A stretch of DNA of 64,000 bases, taken from NCBI RefSeq assembly GCF_000143415.4, contig NW_003314278.1, forward strand, positions 2,362,315 through 2,426,314, given 5' to 3'. Below, in pieces: positions 56,501-64,000 of the stretch (position 1 is the stretch's first letter; every line of letters starts with the position of its first letter). Made by a program: the position numbers and the translations under genes. Origin of the DNA: Selaginella moellendorffii (Eukaryota; Streptophyta; Lycopodiopsida; Selaginellales; Selaginellaceae). Under the pieces are notes generated by a model that had not been told where the DNA came from, searched no databases, and saw only the letters and a program-made list of their open reading frames with translations.

Positions 56501-56918
56501 CCATACAAAAGAGCGTTATTTTAGTGTTCCCAGGGGCTCGCCTCTCTCTTTAAGTCTCGGCCTGGAGGTAATTAATCTACCAGCAGGTTTTGCGCTGAAG
56601 AGGTTGTCTTGCATCCTCGCGCTTTCCGGTTCTACGCAGCATGTCTCGAATTTTACTCGTGACACCAAAGACCATGTCCTTCTGAAATGGCTGGCTGGTC
56701 GAGACAACGTGTCAGAGTCAGAGAATACTTTAGCGTTCATTTCTTCGTCTCTGGAAGGCGAGCAGACCCAGGGGTTGTGTTCGTGTACTATAGATGTCTC
56801 GAATCTTTCGCCAGGAGTTTACCAAGTATCATCACGCTTATGCGTCTGCACAGACAAAAGAGGTGTACAGTGGATGCTGAAGGGACCGCGCTTCGATCAA
56901 AAGTTAAAAGTTGTATAG
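53546..56918 (+). CDS. INTS7: Integrator complex subunit 7 homologue
   Basis: About seven exons. The first, MKEIGAMKALAWYRELDMDY from the ATG at 53546, ends at LKTG, where a 60 nt intron (GTCTGATCG...CTCTCAG) leaves the frame open either way. Then come LLQWSLEPPANQAA, HFGLDPGQDLASANAIFSRL, RCLAIRALGCLAQ, VEAAFFAAGCF, a long exon from VATNYPIECL to YVLPRYFFNSR, and the last exon PRTQLRLH to KLKVV. The protein is an alpha-helical (HEAT-like) repeat protein of about 1,000 residues without catalytic motifs. Layout and key segments match plant INTS7. In animals the Integrator complex processes snRNA 3' ends and attenuates transcription; in plants a related complex has been implicated in snRNA 3' processing. 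The donor of intron 3 is ambiguous (GC or GT). Confidence 0.85.
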
Positions 56919-57064
56919 CTACAAGGTACTTCTTATGAATTATAATAACTCGTCTCATTGTTCTTGTTCGATTTTCAGCGCCAACGTTTTGCAGTCGAAA
57001 GCAAAAATACGAGTTTTCACTGAAGAGAGCTGATTGTTCTCATTTTCAAATGACGCGCTTCCAG

Positions 57065-58300
57065 CTATTTTGATTCTTCAGGTAAATTTTCCTGGCTCAT
57101 CGTCATCTCTGGGATCTCACTGGCTAGTCCCCAGAGGTAGGCCACTGATCCAACGTATGGAACATAGCTTAGCAGACTCACCATCTTTCGCATTCGCAGG
57201 CCTTCAACCTTCTTCAAGTTGCTCTGAACGAGCCAGACTTGGAATATCGAATAAAGGAAGACGTCCCACAGAAAAGCATATGCAACACGGTCTGTTCCTA
57301 TATAATGGAGAAAATAGTTCCAGCGATCAACGATGTTCCCAAATCCTGCGTCAGGTCTGCCTCCCAAGCCCCAAGCTATCGATAGTGCACCAACTATTCC
57401 ACCGACTAAAGCGATTGGTTTTGCAGCAGAGAGTGCTGCTTGGCAAAACTTGCTTGGTGATTGGGACTTCGTAGGAACCTGTTCGTTCAACCGAATAGCC
57501 ATGTAAGGTATGAGAAAGGCTGCAGTCATGTCTTTCATAGTTAGTGCTTTTGTCACGCGAAGCTCGTTTTTACCGTTCGTCAGAAACCACTGTCCCGCCC
57601 AGAGTGCTTCCAAGGACCCTTTGAACCGGTTGTTTCGAGCGTCAGAAAAGATAATGGGTCCGAAGAGCAGAGTCCATCCCATAACGATGTTGAAGAGCGC
57701 CTCGGCAGCCTATGGTTCCAAAATGTATGGTGGTGAGTAAATGTATGGTGGCTTTGTGAGGATGTACTCACCGGGTGAACCACAGGAGCGGTTACTACGT
57801 GAAATCCAGCTGAAGAAGAGAACTGAACGTCAGAGATAAAATTGTGCCACACACACCAGCATTGGCGATAGGTAGTACAAAGAAGAAGTTTAGTGATAGT
57901 TGGAAAAGCATTGACAACGTTTCTTGGTCAATTGCCCATGCAGGATCTCCCTGGCAGCAAGAAGCTCAAAAAATCAAAGAAGAAGGCAAAAGAGCCGAGC
58001 TCTCACTGGTGCATATGGGAGAATGAACAGCCAGACAGCGTAGAAGCCAGTCATACTCCATAAAACGAGCCGGAGCGCGGCATTGCTGACGAATCCTTCG
58101 TCCGGCGCTCGCCTAGCTTTGCAGACTACATTTCTTTCGACTGGACCGTCTCGACGGTAGGCTTTCGCAATTCTGCAGCTTACTAACCTGTGATCTCTTG
58201 TGTGAAGCCACAGAAGTGCTTGGTGTCGTGGAATAACGCACTGCTTGTAACGTAAGCCCGAGCTCGGAGCTGCGGAAAGTATGACGCTCGCCATAACCAT
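57065..58300 (-). CDS. Predicted plastid-targeted multi-pass membrane protein, function unknown
   Basis: Four exons on the minus strand (first 58300 to about 58010, last about 57710-57065), total about 355 residues. The start MVMASVILSAAPSSGLRYKQ, rich in Ser, Ala, Arg and His and poor in acids for about 65 residues, looks like a chloroplast transit peptide. Hydrophobic segments follow: LRLVLWSMTGFYAVWLFILP, MLFQLSLNFFFVLPIANAG, LFNIVMGWTLLFGPIIF, ALVGGIVGALSIAWGLGG and MVSLLSYVPYVGSVAYLWGL. The phrase LWAGQWFLTNGKNELRVTKA is distinctive. I recognise no named family. Splice phases and the transit-like start make the gene convincing. It starts 57 bp from PIG-X. Confidence 0.78.
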
Positions 58301-58357
58301 TTATAAAATGCTTTGTGTAGGGTTCCTTTGCCGCAGGGGGAGAGCTTTCATCAAGCG
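58301..58357. promoter_or_regulatory. 57 bp bidirectional spacer between plastid protein and PIG-X genes
   Basis: The two start codons face away from each other with only 57 bp between them, so each promoter must overlap the other gene's leader or body, unless transcription starts inside the neighbour. The spacer contains a GCAGGGGGAGAG run near 58333-58344. Confidence 0.6.
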
Positions 58358-59174
58358 ATGAAACCACCACGAGCAATCTTGCTCGTGGCTGTGCTGGGCG
58401 CCATAGCTCATCTCATTAGAGGTACTCTTTCTTTTGCGCCATTTTAGTTGACTCTAGCGCTTGTGTGGCCACCAGGAAACGAAGTTGTGAAGTTTGCTAG
58501 AACGCTTGAGGGGAGTGGGTCGCACCGGGAGCTCAAAACCGATATCAGCCTGCAACTGGATAACAAGTTCCAGGGAGACTCGTGCAGGCTCTCCTTGGTA
58601 GAAAATCTCCCAAGCTCCGTTTTTGCCGATACGTTCCAACTCCAGCGCTTAACTCGGATGGGAAGTAAGTAACTCGTGTATGAAATCCTCCCCGAAGTGA
58701 TGCAAAAGATGTGTTTTTGCAGGATATGAAGCAGCCCATGTATCCGGTGATCTCGATCTGGAGAGGCCAGCGTTTTTCTCTGGACCAGTCACCGTGAGAA
58801 TACAAGTCTCGCTGGATCAAAACGCGAACGTCTTCCATGCCGAGACTTCACTCCCTTTACACGCTCGTTATGCGGTACAGTTACATCTTTAATGTGCTAC
58901 TAACCGAGTGTTTGTTCGTTCCTGGCAGCCGCTAGGCATTGACAGCTACCACCTCGTAAACTTGAGCTCTCCATCCGTGGCCGTGAGCTGCAAGAAGAAT
59001 GCGGAAGAACTCCAACTCGAGCTCGCTGCAAGCGAAGAAGTCCAATGGCCAATTCCAGCAGGGAACCCCAACGACGCCAGCACTGTGAATCGATTCACGG
59101 CGCTGGCCGCCGCTGCAGGGACGCTGGTCCTTTGCAGCATCTCAGTCATGAAGAAGAGGTGTCCTTGGTGTTGA
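58358..59174 (+). CDS. PIGX: PIG-X homologue, subunit of GPI mannosyltransferase I
   Basis: Four exons, 58358-58421, 58476-58664, 58723-58874 and 58929-59174, give 216 residues. A hydrophobic start MKPPRAILLAVVLGAIAHLI is a probable signal peptide. Family segments: CRLSLVENLPSSVFADTFQL, DLERPAFFSG, the conserved LPLHARYA near the middle and VQWPIPAGNPNDASTVNRFT before a C-terminal membrane segment (ALAAAAGTLVLCSISVM). PIG-X (yeast Pbn1) stabilises the catalytic PIG-M in the ER, which adds the first mannose to GPI anchors. The short length fits PIG-X rather than Pbn1. Confidence 0.88.
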
Positions 59175-59268
59175 TTTCTCCTCTCTCTCTCTCGCTCGCG
59201 CGGAAAGTAAATGTTATCTTTTTTGGCACACACCTCACCACCTCGAAAGTAGGGTAGTAATTCTAGAA

Positions 59269-60349
59269 ATGGCTGACGAGAGGGAGAAGGTGTGGTTCGT
59301 CCGCGTCATACACAAGCCCGTCCGCTTCTCACACCTGGTATGTTCTAGCTTCCGCATGAATCATAGCGAAAACTCCAAACTTTTCTTGATTCTCTAGTCG
59401 GTTCCAAGGCGGCTCGCGAAGGATCAGCTCAAGAAGTTGTGCAACACCACCGTGTTCCTCCAGGACGAGCGCGGCCAGGAGTGGCCAATCGCCACCAACG
59501 AGCACGCCTACTTCTGCTCGGGCTGGAACCGCCTCGCACGCGACAAGAGCCTCAAGGGAGGCGAGGTCATCCTCTTCATGCACGAAGGCCGCGGCCGCCT
59601 CCGCTTCAAGATCTTCGCCGCCGATGGAGCGGACCGCCAGGACTTCGGGACCGAGAGGTTCTGCGGGAGGCCACCCCGGATTGGAGGCCGAAAGATCGTC
59701 CGGAAGCCCAGGATCGTCAAGAAACCAGCGCCGAAGCTGGCGGTGCCGGTTTGCGTCCAGGCGGTGGTGAAAGAAGAAGTAGAGGAGAGTGGAATGCTCG
59801 GTGATGCAGAGGCAGCAGTAGTAGCTATGGCGGAAGAACAATCTCCAGACGATCACGAGCCGGCAGTAGCTATGGCTGTAGAACCATCTCCAGAGCTCCC
59901 CCATCAGCGTGAAAGCTCCCCTCCTTTTCTCGAGCGGAACTTGAGGAGCCGGCCGCCGCTGGTGAGATCGAAGCTCCACCTCCACCGCCTCGCCATGGAC
60001 GCGGCGCTGGCGTACAAATCTGACAAGCCAACGTTTATAGTCAAGATACAAGGCGACGAGACGGTTCTGGTAAGAGACAACGTTTACCTCGCAAGATGAC
60101 TGGATGACTTTTTTTTTCCAGAGTGTGAGGAGGGAGTTTGCCGAAAGATATCTTCCTCGCAAGCCCGCCACGACCAGCGTGGTGGACGGGGAATCGACGC
60201 TGTGGACGGTCAAGTGGCTGGGAATTCGAGCGTGCGTCCTGGGTGCCGGGTGGCCAGAGTTTGCGAAGCATCACGTCCTGAAGAAGCTGGACATATGTCT
60301 GTTCGAACTCATCACCCAGAGAGCCTTCCAAGTTCGGATCTACAGGTAG
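59269..60349 (+). CDS. B3-domain protein with two B3 domains (REM-like)
   Basis: Three exons, 59269-59337, 59398-60069 and 60122-60349, give 322 residues. The first B3 domain (residues about 8-100) reads WFVRVIHKPVRFSHLSVPRRLAK, VFLQDERGQEWPIA, FCSGWNRLARDKSLKGGEVILF. A Pro/Glu-rich linker with basic patches (GGRKIVRKPRIVKKPAPK, a likely nuclear signal) leads to a second B3 (residues about 230-322): PTFIVKIQGDETVLSVRREF, LWTVKW, VLGAGWPEFAKHHVLKKLDICLFEL. B3 domains bind DNA; the REM/VRN1-like group has often relaxed specificity. Target genes are unknown. Confidence 0.9.
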
Positions 60350-60525
60350 AAAAACCAAAGCGACAAGCATCAAAATGCCACTGGCTTTAGGAATGCCAGG
60401 CTTTATAGATATGGTTTCTCTTGCATCACAATCACAGTACCTGTATCTCACAAAACCGAAACTTTGCGTTTCTTCTGCCTCAGTCCGAGGACCGTGCACA
60501 CGCGAGAATTGTTGCTGGCATGGCG

Positions 60526-61741
60526 TCAAACCTTTTGCTTCTTGACCTGGAACAAAAGCTTAGACACAATGCCAAGGCTTCATGTTTTTCTAGACATACC
60601 TTTCGTTGTTTCTTCCGATCGGTCTCTTTGATTTCATCCGTCTCGACGACTTCCTCTTCCTCATCGCGTGTCAATGCGCCTGAAAAGTGCACACCACCCA
60701 TGAGATTCATCACAAGAAAACCAACGAAGAGCTCGCTTACCAACACCAGCACTGAAGCCGACAACGCAGGTGAGACGAGCTCGTGTATCGGCTTGCATTA
60801 GCGGCACTGGCTTCCCATCATCTTCTGCCTGTGACACCACTCGCAAATCCCACACCTTCACGGTCCCGTCCGACGAGGCCGAAACCAAAAGCTGGGAATC
60901 GCTCAGCCTGTCCACTCCCTTGACACGGCTCGCGTGAGCAGCGGCGATTCTATGCGCGGTTTTCCCAGACCGAAAGTCCCACACACTCACGCTGCAGTCT
61001 TCTCCTCCTGTGCACAAAAGCTCATCCTGATCAAAAGTCCCAGTCACTAGTTGCTAAAGAGAAAAAAGAAGAACAAAGAGTTCTATCAAGACTTACGTGA
61101 AATGGAGCCATGCACAGCACAGGTTTGTCATGATCCAGGGTCTGGAAAACCTTCCCATCCTCGGCATTGTGAATCTCCACAGCACTGCCGCACGCCATCG
61201 CGTAGCTATGCTCCTTCTCGGGCAAGAAACTCACGAGCGAAGCCTCCCTCGCGACCTTAGTCTTGAAGCTACACCTCCCCCTGAGCAAGTTCCACATTCG
61301 AAAGCCACCGTGTCGCTCCACCGAGATCGCCAGCTTCCCGGAGGAATGAATTGAGAGATCCAGAATCCCCGCATTGCCCCCTTTCATCGTCTTGAAGTGG
61401 ATCCAGCTGCCGGCATCCCACACGCAAATGGTCCCATCCTCGGATGCGCTAAACAAGTGCGATGCCTTCCCGGTGGCGTCGGTGCCGAAGAACTCGAGCG
61501 CCGTCACAGACGCCCTGTGCCCCTCCGCCACGCCCACGTCGCGATTGGCGGCGACGTCGAAGATGTGGATCGTGTCATCCGAGCCGCCAGTGACGAGATC
61601 GCCGCCCCATCCCGCGGCGCATTTGATCGGCCCTAGATGCGATGGCCGCGAGAAGGATTGAGAGAGCTCGCCGGTGGCAAGGTCCGCGTCCCATGCCCAG
61701 ACGAAGCGCTCGTACGAGCCCGCTACGATCTTCTTCTTCAT
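60526..61741 (-). CDS. MAK11: WD40 protein of the MAK11/PAK1IP1 family
   Basis: Four exons on the minus strand, 61741-61097, 61053-60741, 60679-60600 and 60546-60526, give 352 residues; the last exon codes for only six residues plus stop. The start MKKKIVAGSYERFVWAWDAD matches the family (AGTYE.F..G). WD repeats: LVTGGSDDTIHIFD, LFSASEDGTICVWD, LAISVERHGGFRMWNLLRGR (the most diagnostic), LLCTGGEDCSVSVWD and LVSASSDGTVKVWDLR. A charged tail (TRDEEEEVVETDEIKETDRK) ends KKQRKVKKQKV. In yeast and animals MAK11/PAK1IP1 is a nucleolar factor in 60S ribosome assembly; the same role in this plant is inferred. It is divergent from the PPR gene by 79 bp. Confidence 0.88.
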
Positions 61742-61820
61742 TCTCTAAACCCTACTAAAACCCTAAACGCATCTCGTCGCATATTCTACTATTCAAACGA
61801 AAATGTTCAGTCGATTCTAA
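61742..61820. promoter_or_regulatory. 79 bp bidirectional promoter with two telo-boxes (MAK11 / PPR)
   Basis: Between the start codons lie CTAAACCCTACTAAAACCCTAAAC (two AAACCCTA-type telo-boxes at about 61745-61768; 20-base limit respected by position) and a short upstream frame ATGTTCAGTCGATTCTAA (61803-61820) directly in front of the PPR ATG. Telo-boxes are common in promoters of ribosome-biogenesis genes, in agreement with MAK11. Confidence 0.55.
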
Positions 61821-63941
61821 ATGAATGACCAGGTGGCCTTACTGAAAGCATATGCCCGCAATGGGCATATTGCACAAGCAGAGAAGATTCTCTATGCAAT
61901 GCCCGAGTGGAATCTTCTTGCCTGGACCACGCTGCTGGCCGCAAGTGTCCAGGCTGGGAATCTCAAAGAATGTAAAAGGATCTTTGAGGAGACTCCACGA
62001 AGGGACATAGCGCTCTGGAACGTAATGCTTGCAGCATACACTCACACTGGGAATCTTGGTGAAGCAAAGGTCTTCTTTGATTCTATGCCTTGTTGGAATC
62101 TTCTCTCCTGGACAATACTTCTTGTGGGATACGCCCAAAATGGGTTTGTCACACAAGCCCGGAGAATGTTTGACAGGATGACTAACAGAAATCTCGTGAC
62201 ATGGAATGCACTGCTCTGGGCTTACGCACAAAACGGCGACTTAGGCAGTGCGACTTCCATCTTTAAAATCATGCCTCAGTACGACATAGTTTCATATAAC
62301 ACAGCTCTTTCGGAAATTGCCCAAAAGGGGCATATTGAGGATACAAAGAAACTTTATAATGTATTGCCAGAGTGGAACGTCATCACCTATAACATTATGT
62401 TAGCTGCATATGAAACAAAAGGGCTTGTGGATGAAATTGAGAAAATGCTAGGAGAAATGCCCGAACGAGACCTTGTATCATATACCACACTTTTATCAGC
62501 TTATGCCCAAGTGGGGAATGTGAAATATACTCAGCTACTCTTTGATTGCATGCCACAACACAATTTAGTGTCATGGAATGTGCTTATGGCTGCTTGTGTC
62601 TGTCACGGTGATTTTGGTCTTTGCAAAAGCGTTTTTGATGCAATGCCCGAGCTGAACTTGGTATCTTGGAACTCAATGGTATCAGCCTATGCAGAAAGTG
62701 GTTATCTCATCCAGGCAAAACACGTACTATCTGTGATGCCAGCTTGGGACTGCGTATCGTGGACCACCTTGCTGGTAGCTTATTCCCAATACGGGTATCT
62801 TGATATTGCAAAAGCCTTGTTTGACCAGATACCCGAAAAGGATACCATTTGCTGGAACGCAATGGCGTCTGCATATGCCCAATCTGGGCATCTTCAAGAG
62901 GCCAAACAAATGATGGACTTGTGTCCGTATGTAAGTGTGCCGTCGTACAACACGGTTCTTGCTGGCTATTCCGGCACCCCTCACGTCCAAGAGGCAAAGC
63001 AGGTGTTCGATTCCATGCACTACCGCAATCTGGTTTCATGGTTGACAATGCTGTCGATGTACACACAAAGCGATAGCATCAGAGAGGCCAGGCACCTGTT
63101 TGGTGAAATGCCCGAGAGAAACTTGGCCGCGTTCCACATCATGCTGGGGGCATTTGCCAGAAAGGAACTCCTGGAAGACGCCAAGAGTATCTATGATAAA
63201 ATTCCCGAGAAGACCATAGAATCGTGGTGTCTACTGGTGGCAGGATTCTCTCAACACGGGCATTTCATCTGCATAGATCCTCAGTACTTCGAGCAAGTTG
63301 ACGATGCCGTTCGCAACCATGAGATGTTTAAAGCATATGCCCAGATTCGGCATCCTCACAAGAGCAAACACTATTTTGATCACTTGCAGACCAGAGATTC
63401 CGACACGTGGACGCAGATGCTGGTCGTGTACGGATACAACGGCCAGGTGGCAGAATCGGAGCGGCTGTTTTCCGCAATGCCCGAGCACGAAGAAGTAAGT
63501 TGGAGCACCATGCTTCTAGCATATGCCCAGAACGGGCATTTTGAAAAGGTGGTGGATTTGTATTACAGACTTGTGATGGTCACGAATCCCCGGCTGGTTT
63601 GCTTCGTGTCGGTGTTGGTCGCTTGCAGCCGCAAAGGAGACGTGGAATCTGGACGGCAGTGCTTTGGCTCGATCAAGTCTGACTTTGGCCTTGACTACTC
63701 CAAGCAGCACTACAGTTGCATGCTGGATCTCTTGACGCGAGCTGGGCGGTTCCAAGACGCGACGGACCTCATCAGCAGCATGCCTTTCGAGCCGAGCGAT
63801 GTGGAATGGAGATGCCTGCTCGCGGCTTGCAGATGCCGTGGCCACAGCGCGCTTGAAGCTCGAGGAACAGTGGGAAATGCCCTGGATACTGGATCGACAG
63901 ACTCGTCGACTTATGTTCTGGCAGCCAACGTCGTGTGTTGA
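61821..63941 (+). CDS. Pentatricopeptide repeat protein, PLS type, ending within an E1-like motif
   Basis: Intronless, 706 residues from the ATG at 61821 (MNDQVALLKAYARNGHIAQA). It is almost entirely PPR units, roughly 20, with the recurring FDAMPE.NLVSW..ML.AYAQ.G.L..AK pattern. The first unit begins at the very N-terminus, so there is no room for a transit peptide; an upstream start or exon is possible. The C-terminus DVEWRCLLAACRCRGHSALE and SSTYVLAANVVC is the beginning of an E1 motif and then stops. An organellar RNA-processing or editing role is inferred from the family. A stretch near 63250-63310 (FICIDPQYFEQVDDAVRNHE) breaks the repeat periodicity. Confidence 0.9.
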   Translation: MNDQVALLKAYARNGHIAQAEKILYAMPEWNLLAWTTLLAASVQAGNLKECKRIFEETPRRDIALWNVMLAAYTHTGNLGEAKVFFDSMPCWNLLSWTILLVGYAQNGFVTQARRMFDRMTNRNLVTWNALLWAYAQNGDLGSATSIFKIMPQYDIVSYNTALSEIAQKGHIEDTKKLYNVLPEWNVITYNIMLAAYETKGLVDEIEKMLGEMPERDLVSYTTLLSAYAQVGNVKYTQLLFDCMPQHNLVSWNVLMAACVCHGDFGLCKSVFDAMPELNLVSWNSMVSAYAESGYLIQAKHVLSVMPAWDCVSWTTLLVAYSQYGYLDIAKALFDQIPEKDTICWNAMASAYAQSGHLQEAKQMMDLCPYVSVPSYNTVLAGYSGTPHVQEAKQVFDSMHYRNLVSWLTMLSMYTQSDSIREARHLFGEMPERNLAAFHIMLGAFARKELLEDAKSIYDKIPEKTIESWCLLVAGFSQHGHFICIDPQYFEQVDDAVRNHEMFKAYAQIRHPHKSKHYFDHLQTRDSDTWTQMLVVYGYNGQVAESERLFSAMPEHEEVSWSTMLLAYAQNGHFEKVVDLYYRLVMVTNPRLVCFVSVLVACSRKGDVESGRQCFGSIKSDFGLDYSKQHYSCMLDLLTRAGRFQDATDLISSMPFEPSDVEWRCLLAACRCRGHSALEARGTVGNALDTGSTDSSTYVLAANVVC

Positions 63942-64000
63942 TGGAGAGCTCTGGAAACAAAGACAAACACTGTTTGTGTCAGCCATGGACATGAAAACAG
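63942..64000. other. 3' flank of the second PPR gene
   Basis: 59 bp to the window end; nothing recognisable. Confidence 0.4.

Overview
The window looks like nuclear DNA of a vascular or seedless land plant, most probably a lycophyte of the Selaginella type. This is inferred from plant-only families (IRKI/GIL1-like DUF641, RSZ splicing factor, class II trehalose-phosphate synthase, DUF789, DUF3537, REM-like B3, CC-type glutaredoxin, PLS-type PPR proteins), from very short introns (mostly 50-90 nt, for example 57 and 55 nt in the TPS gene), from intronless PPR genes and from very tight gene spacing. No prokaryotic features, CRISPR array or operon are present. Exon boundaries were read by eye from splice consensus plus reading-frame continuity and family motifs; transcript ends were not determined.

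Layout: (1) 1-22 kb is a gene-dense arm: IRKI-like (+), RSZ SR splicing factor (-), class II TPS (+), membrane-anchored guanylate-binding protein (-), MACPF/CAD1-like (+), DUF789 (+), DUF3537 seven-TM-like protein (-), a small unknown protein (+) and an unusual intronless protein with RRM-like segments (+). (2) 23-39 kb is a transposon island: a Ty3/gypsy element with very short (171 bp) LTRs, a foldback-rearranged partial copy beside it, an older copy decayed by CpG loss, at least five segments of a terminal-repeat-in-miniature (TRIM) family with 195 bp LTRs (one nested in the gypsy gag gene with a perfect 5 bp target duplication), and an AT-rich foldback element. (3) 39-46.5 kb is a long, mostly gene-poor stretch containing one CC-type glutaredoxin (ROXY-like) gene. 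(4) 46.5-64 kb is a second gene-dense arm: TRM82/WDR4 (-), calmodulin (+), TBC RabGAP (+), PPR (-), Integrator subunit 7 (+), a plastid-type membrane protein (-), PIG-X (+), a two-B3-domain protein (+), a MAK11/PAK1IP1-like WD40 protein (-) and a second PPR (+). Several pairs are divergent with only 57-80 bp between start codons.

The genes are housekeeping and regulatory functions without an obvious shared pathway. The most noteworthy observations are the nested TRIM-in-gypsy insertion, the foldback junction made at a 10 bp inverted repeat inside the gypsy LTR, a 7 nt micro-exon in the GBP gene, a GC-AG intron in the MACPF gene, CpG-type decay of the old gypsy copy, and two unknown proteins (20012-21943 and 57065-58300).
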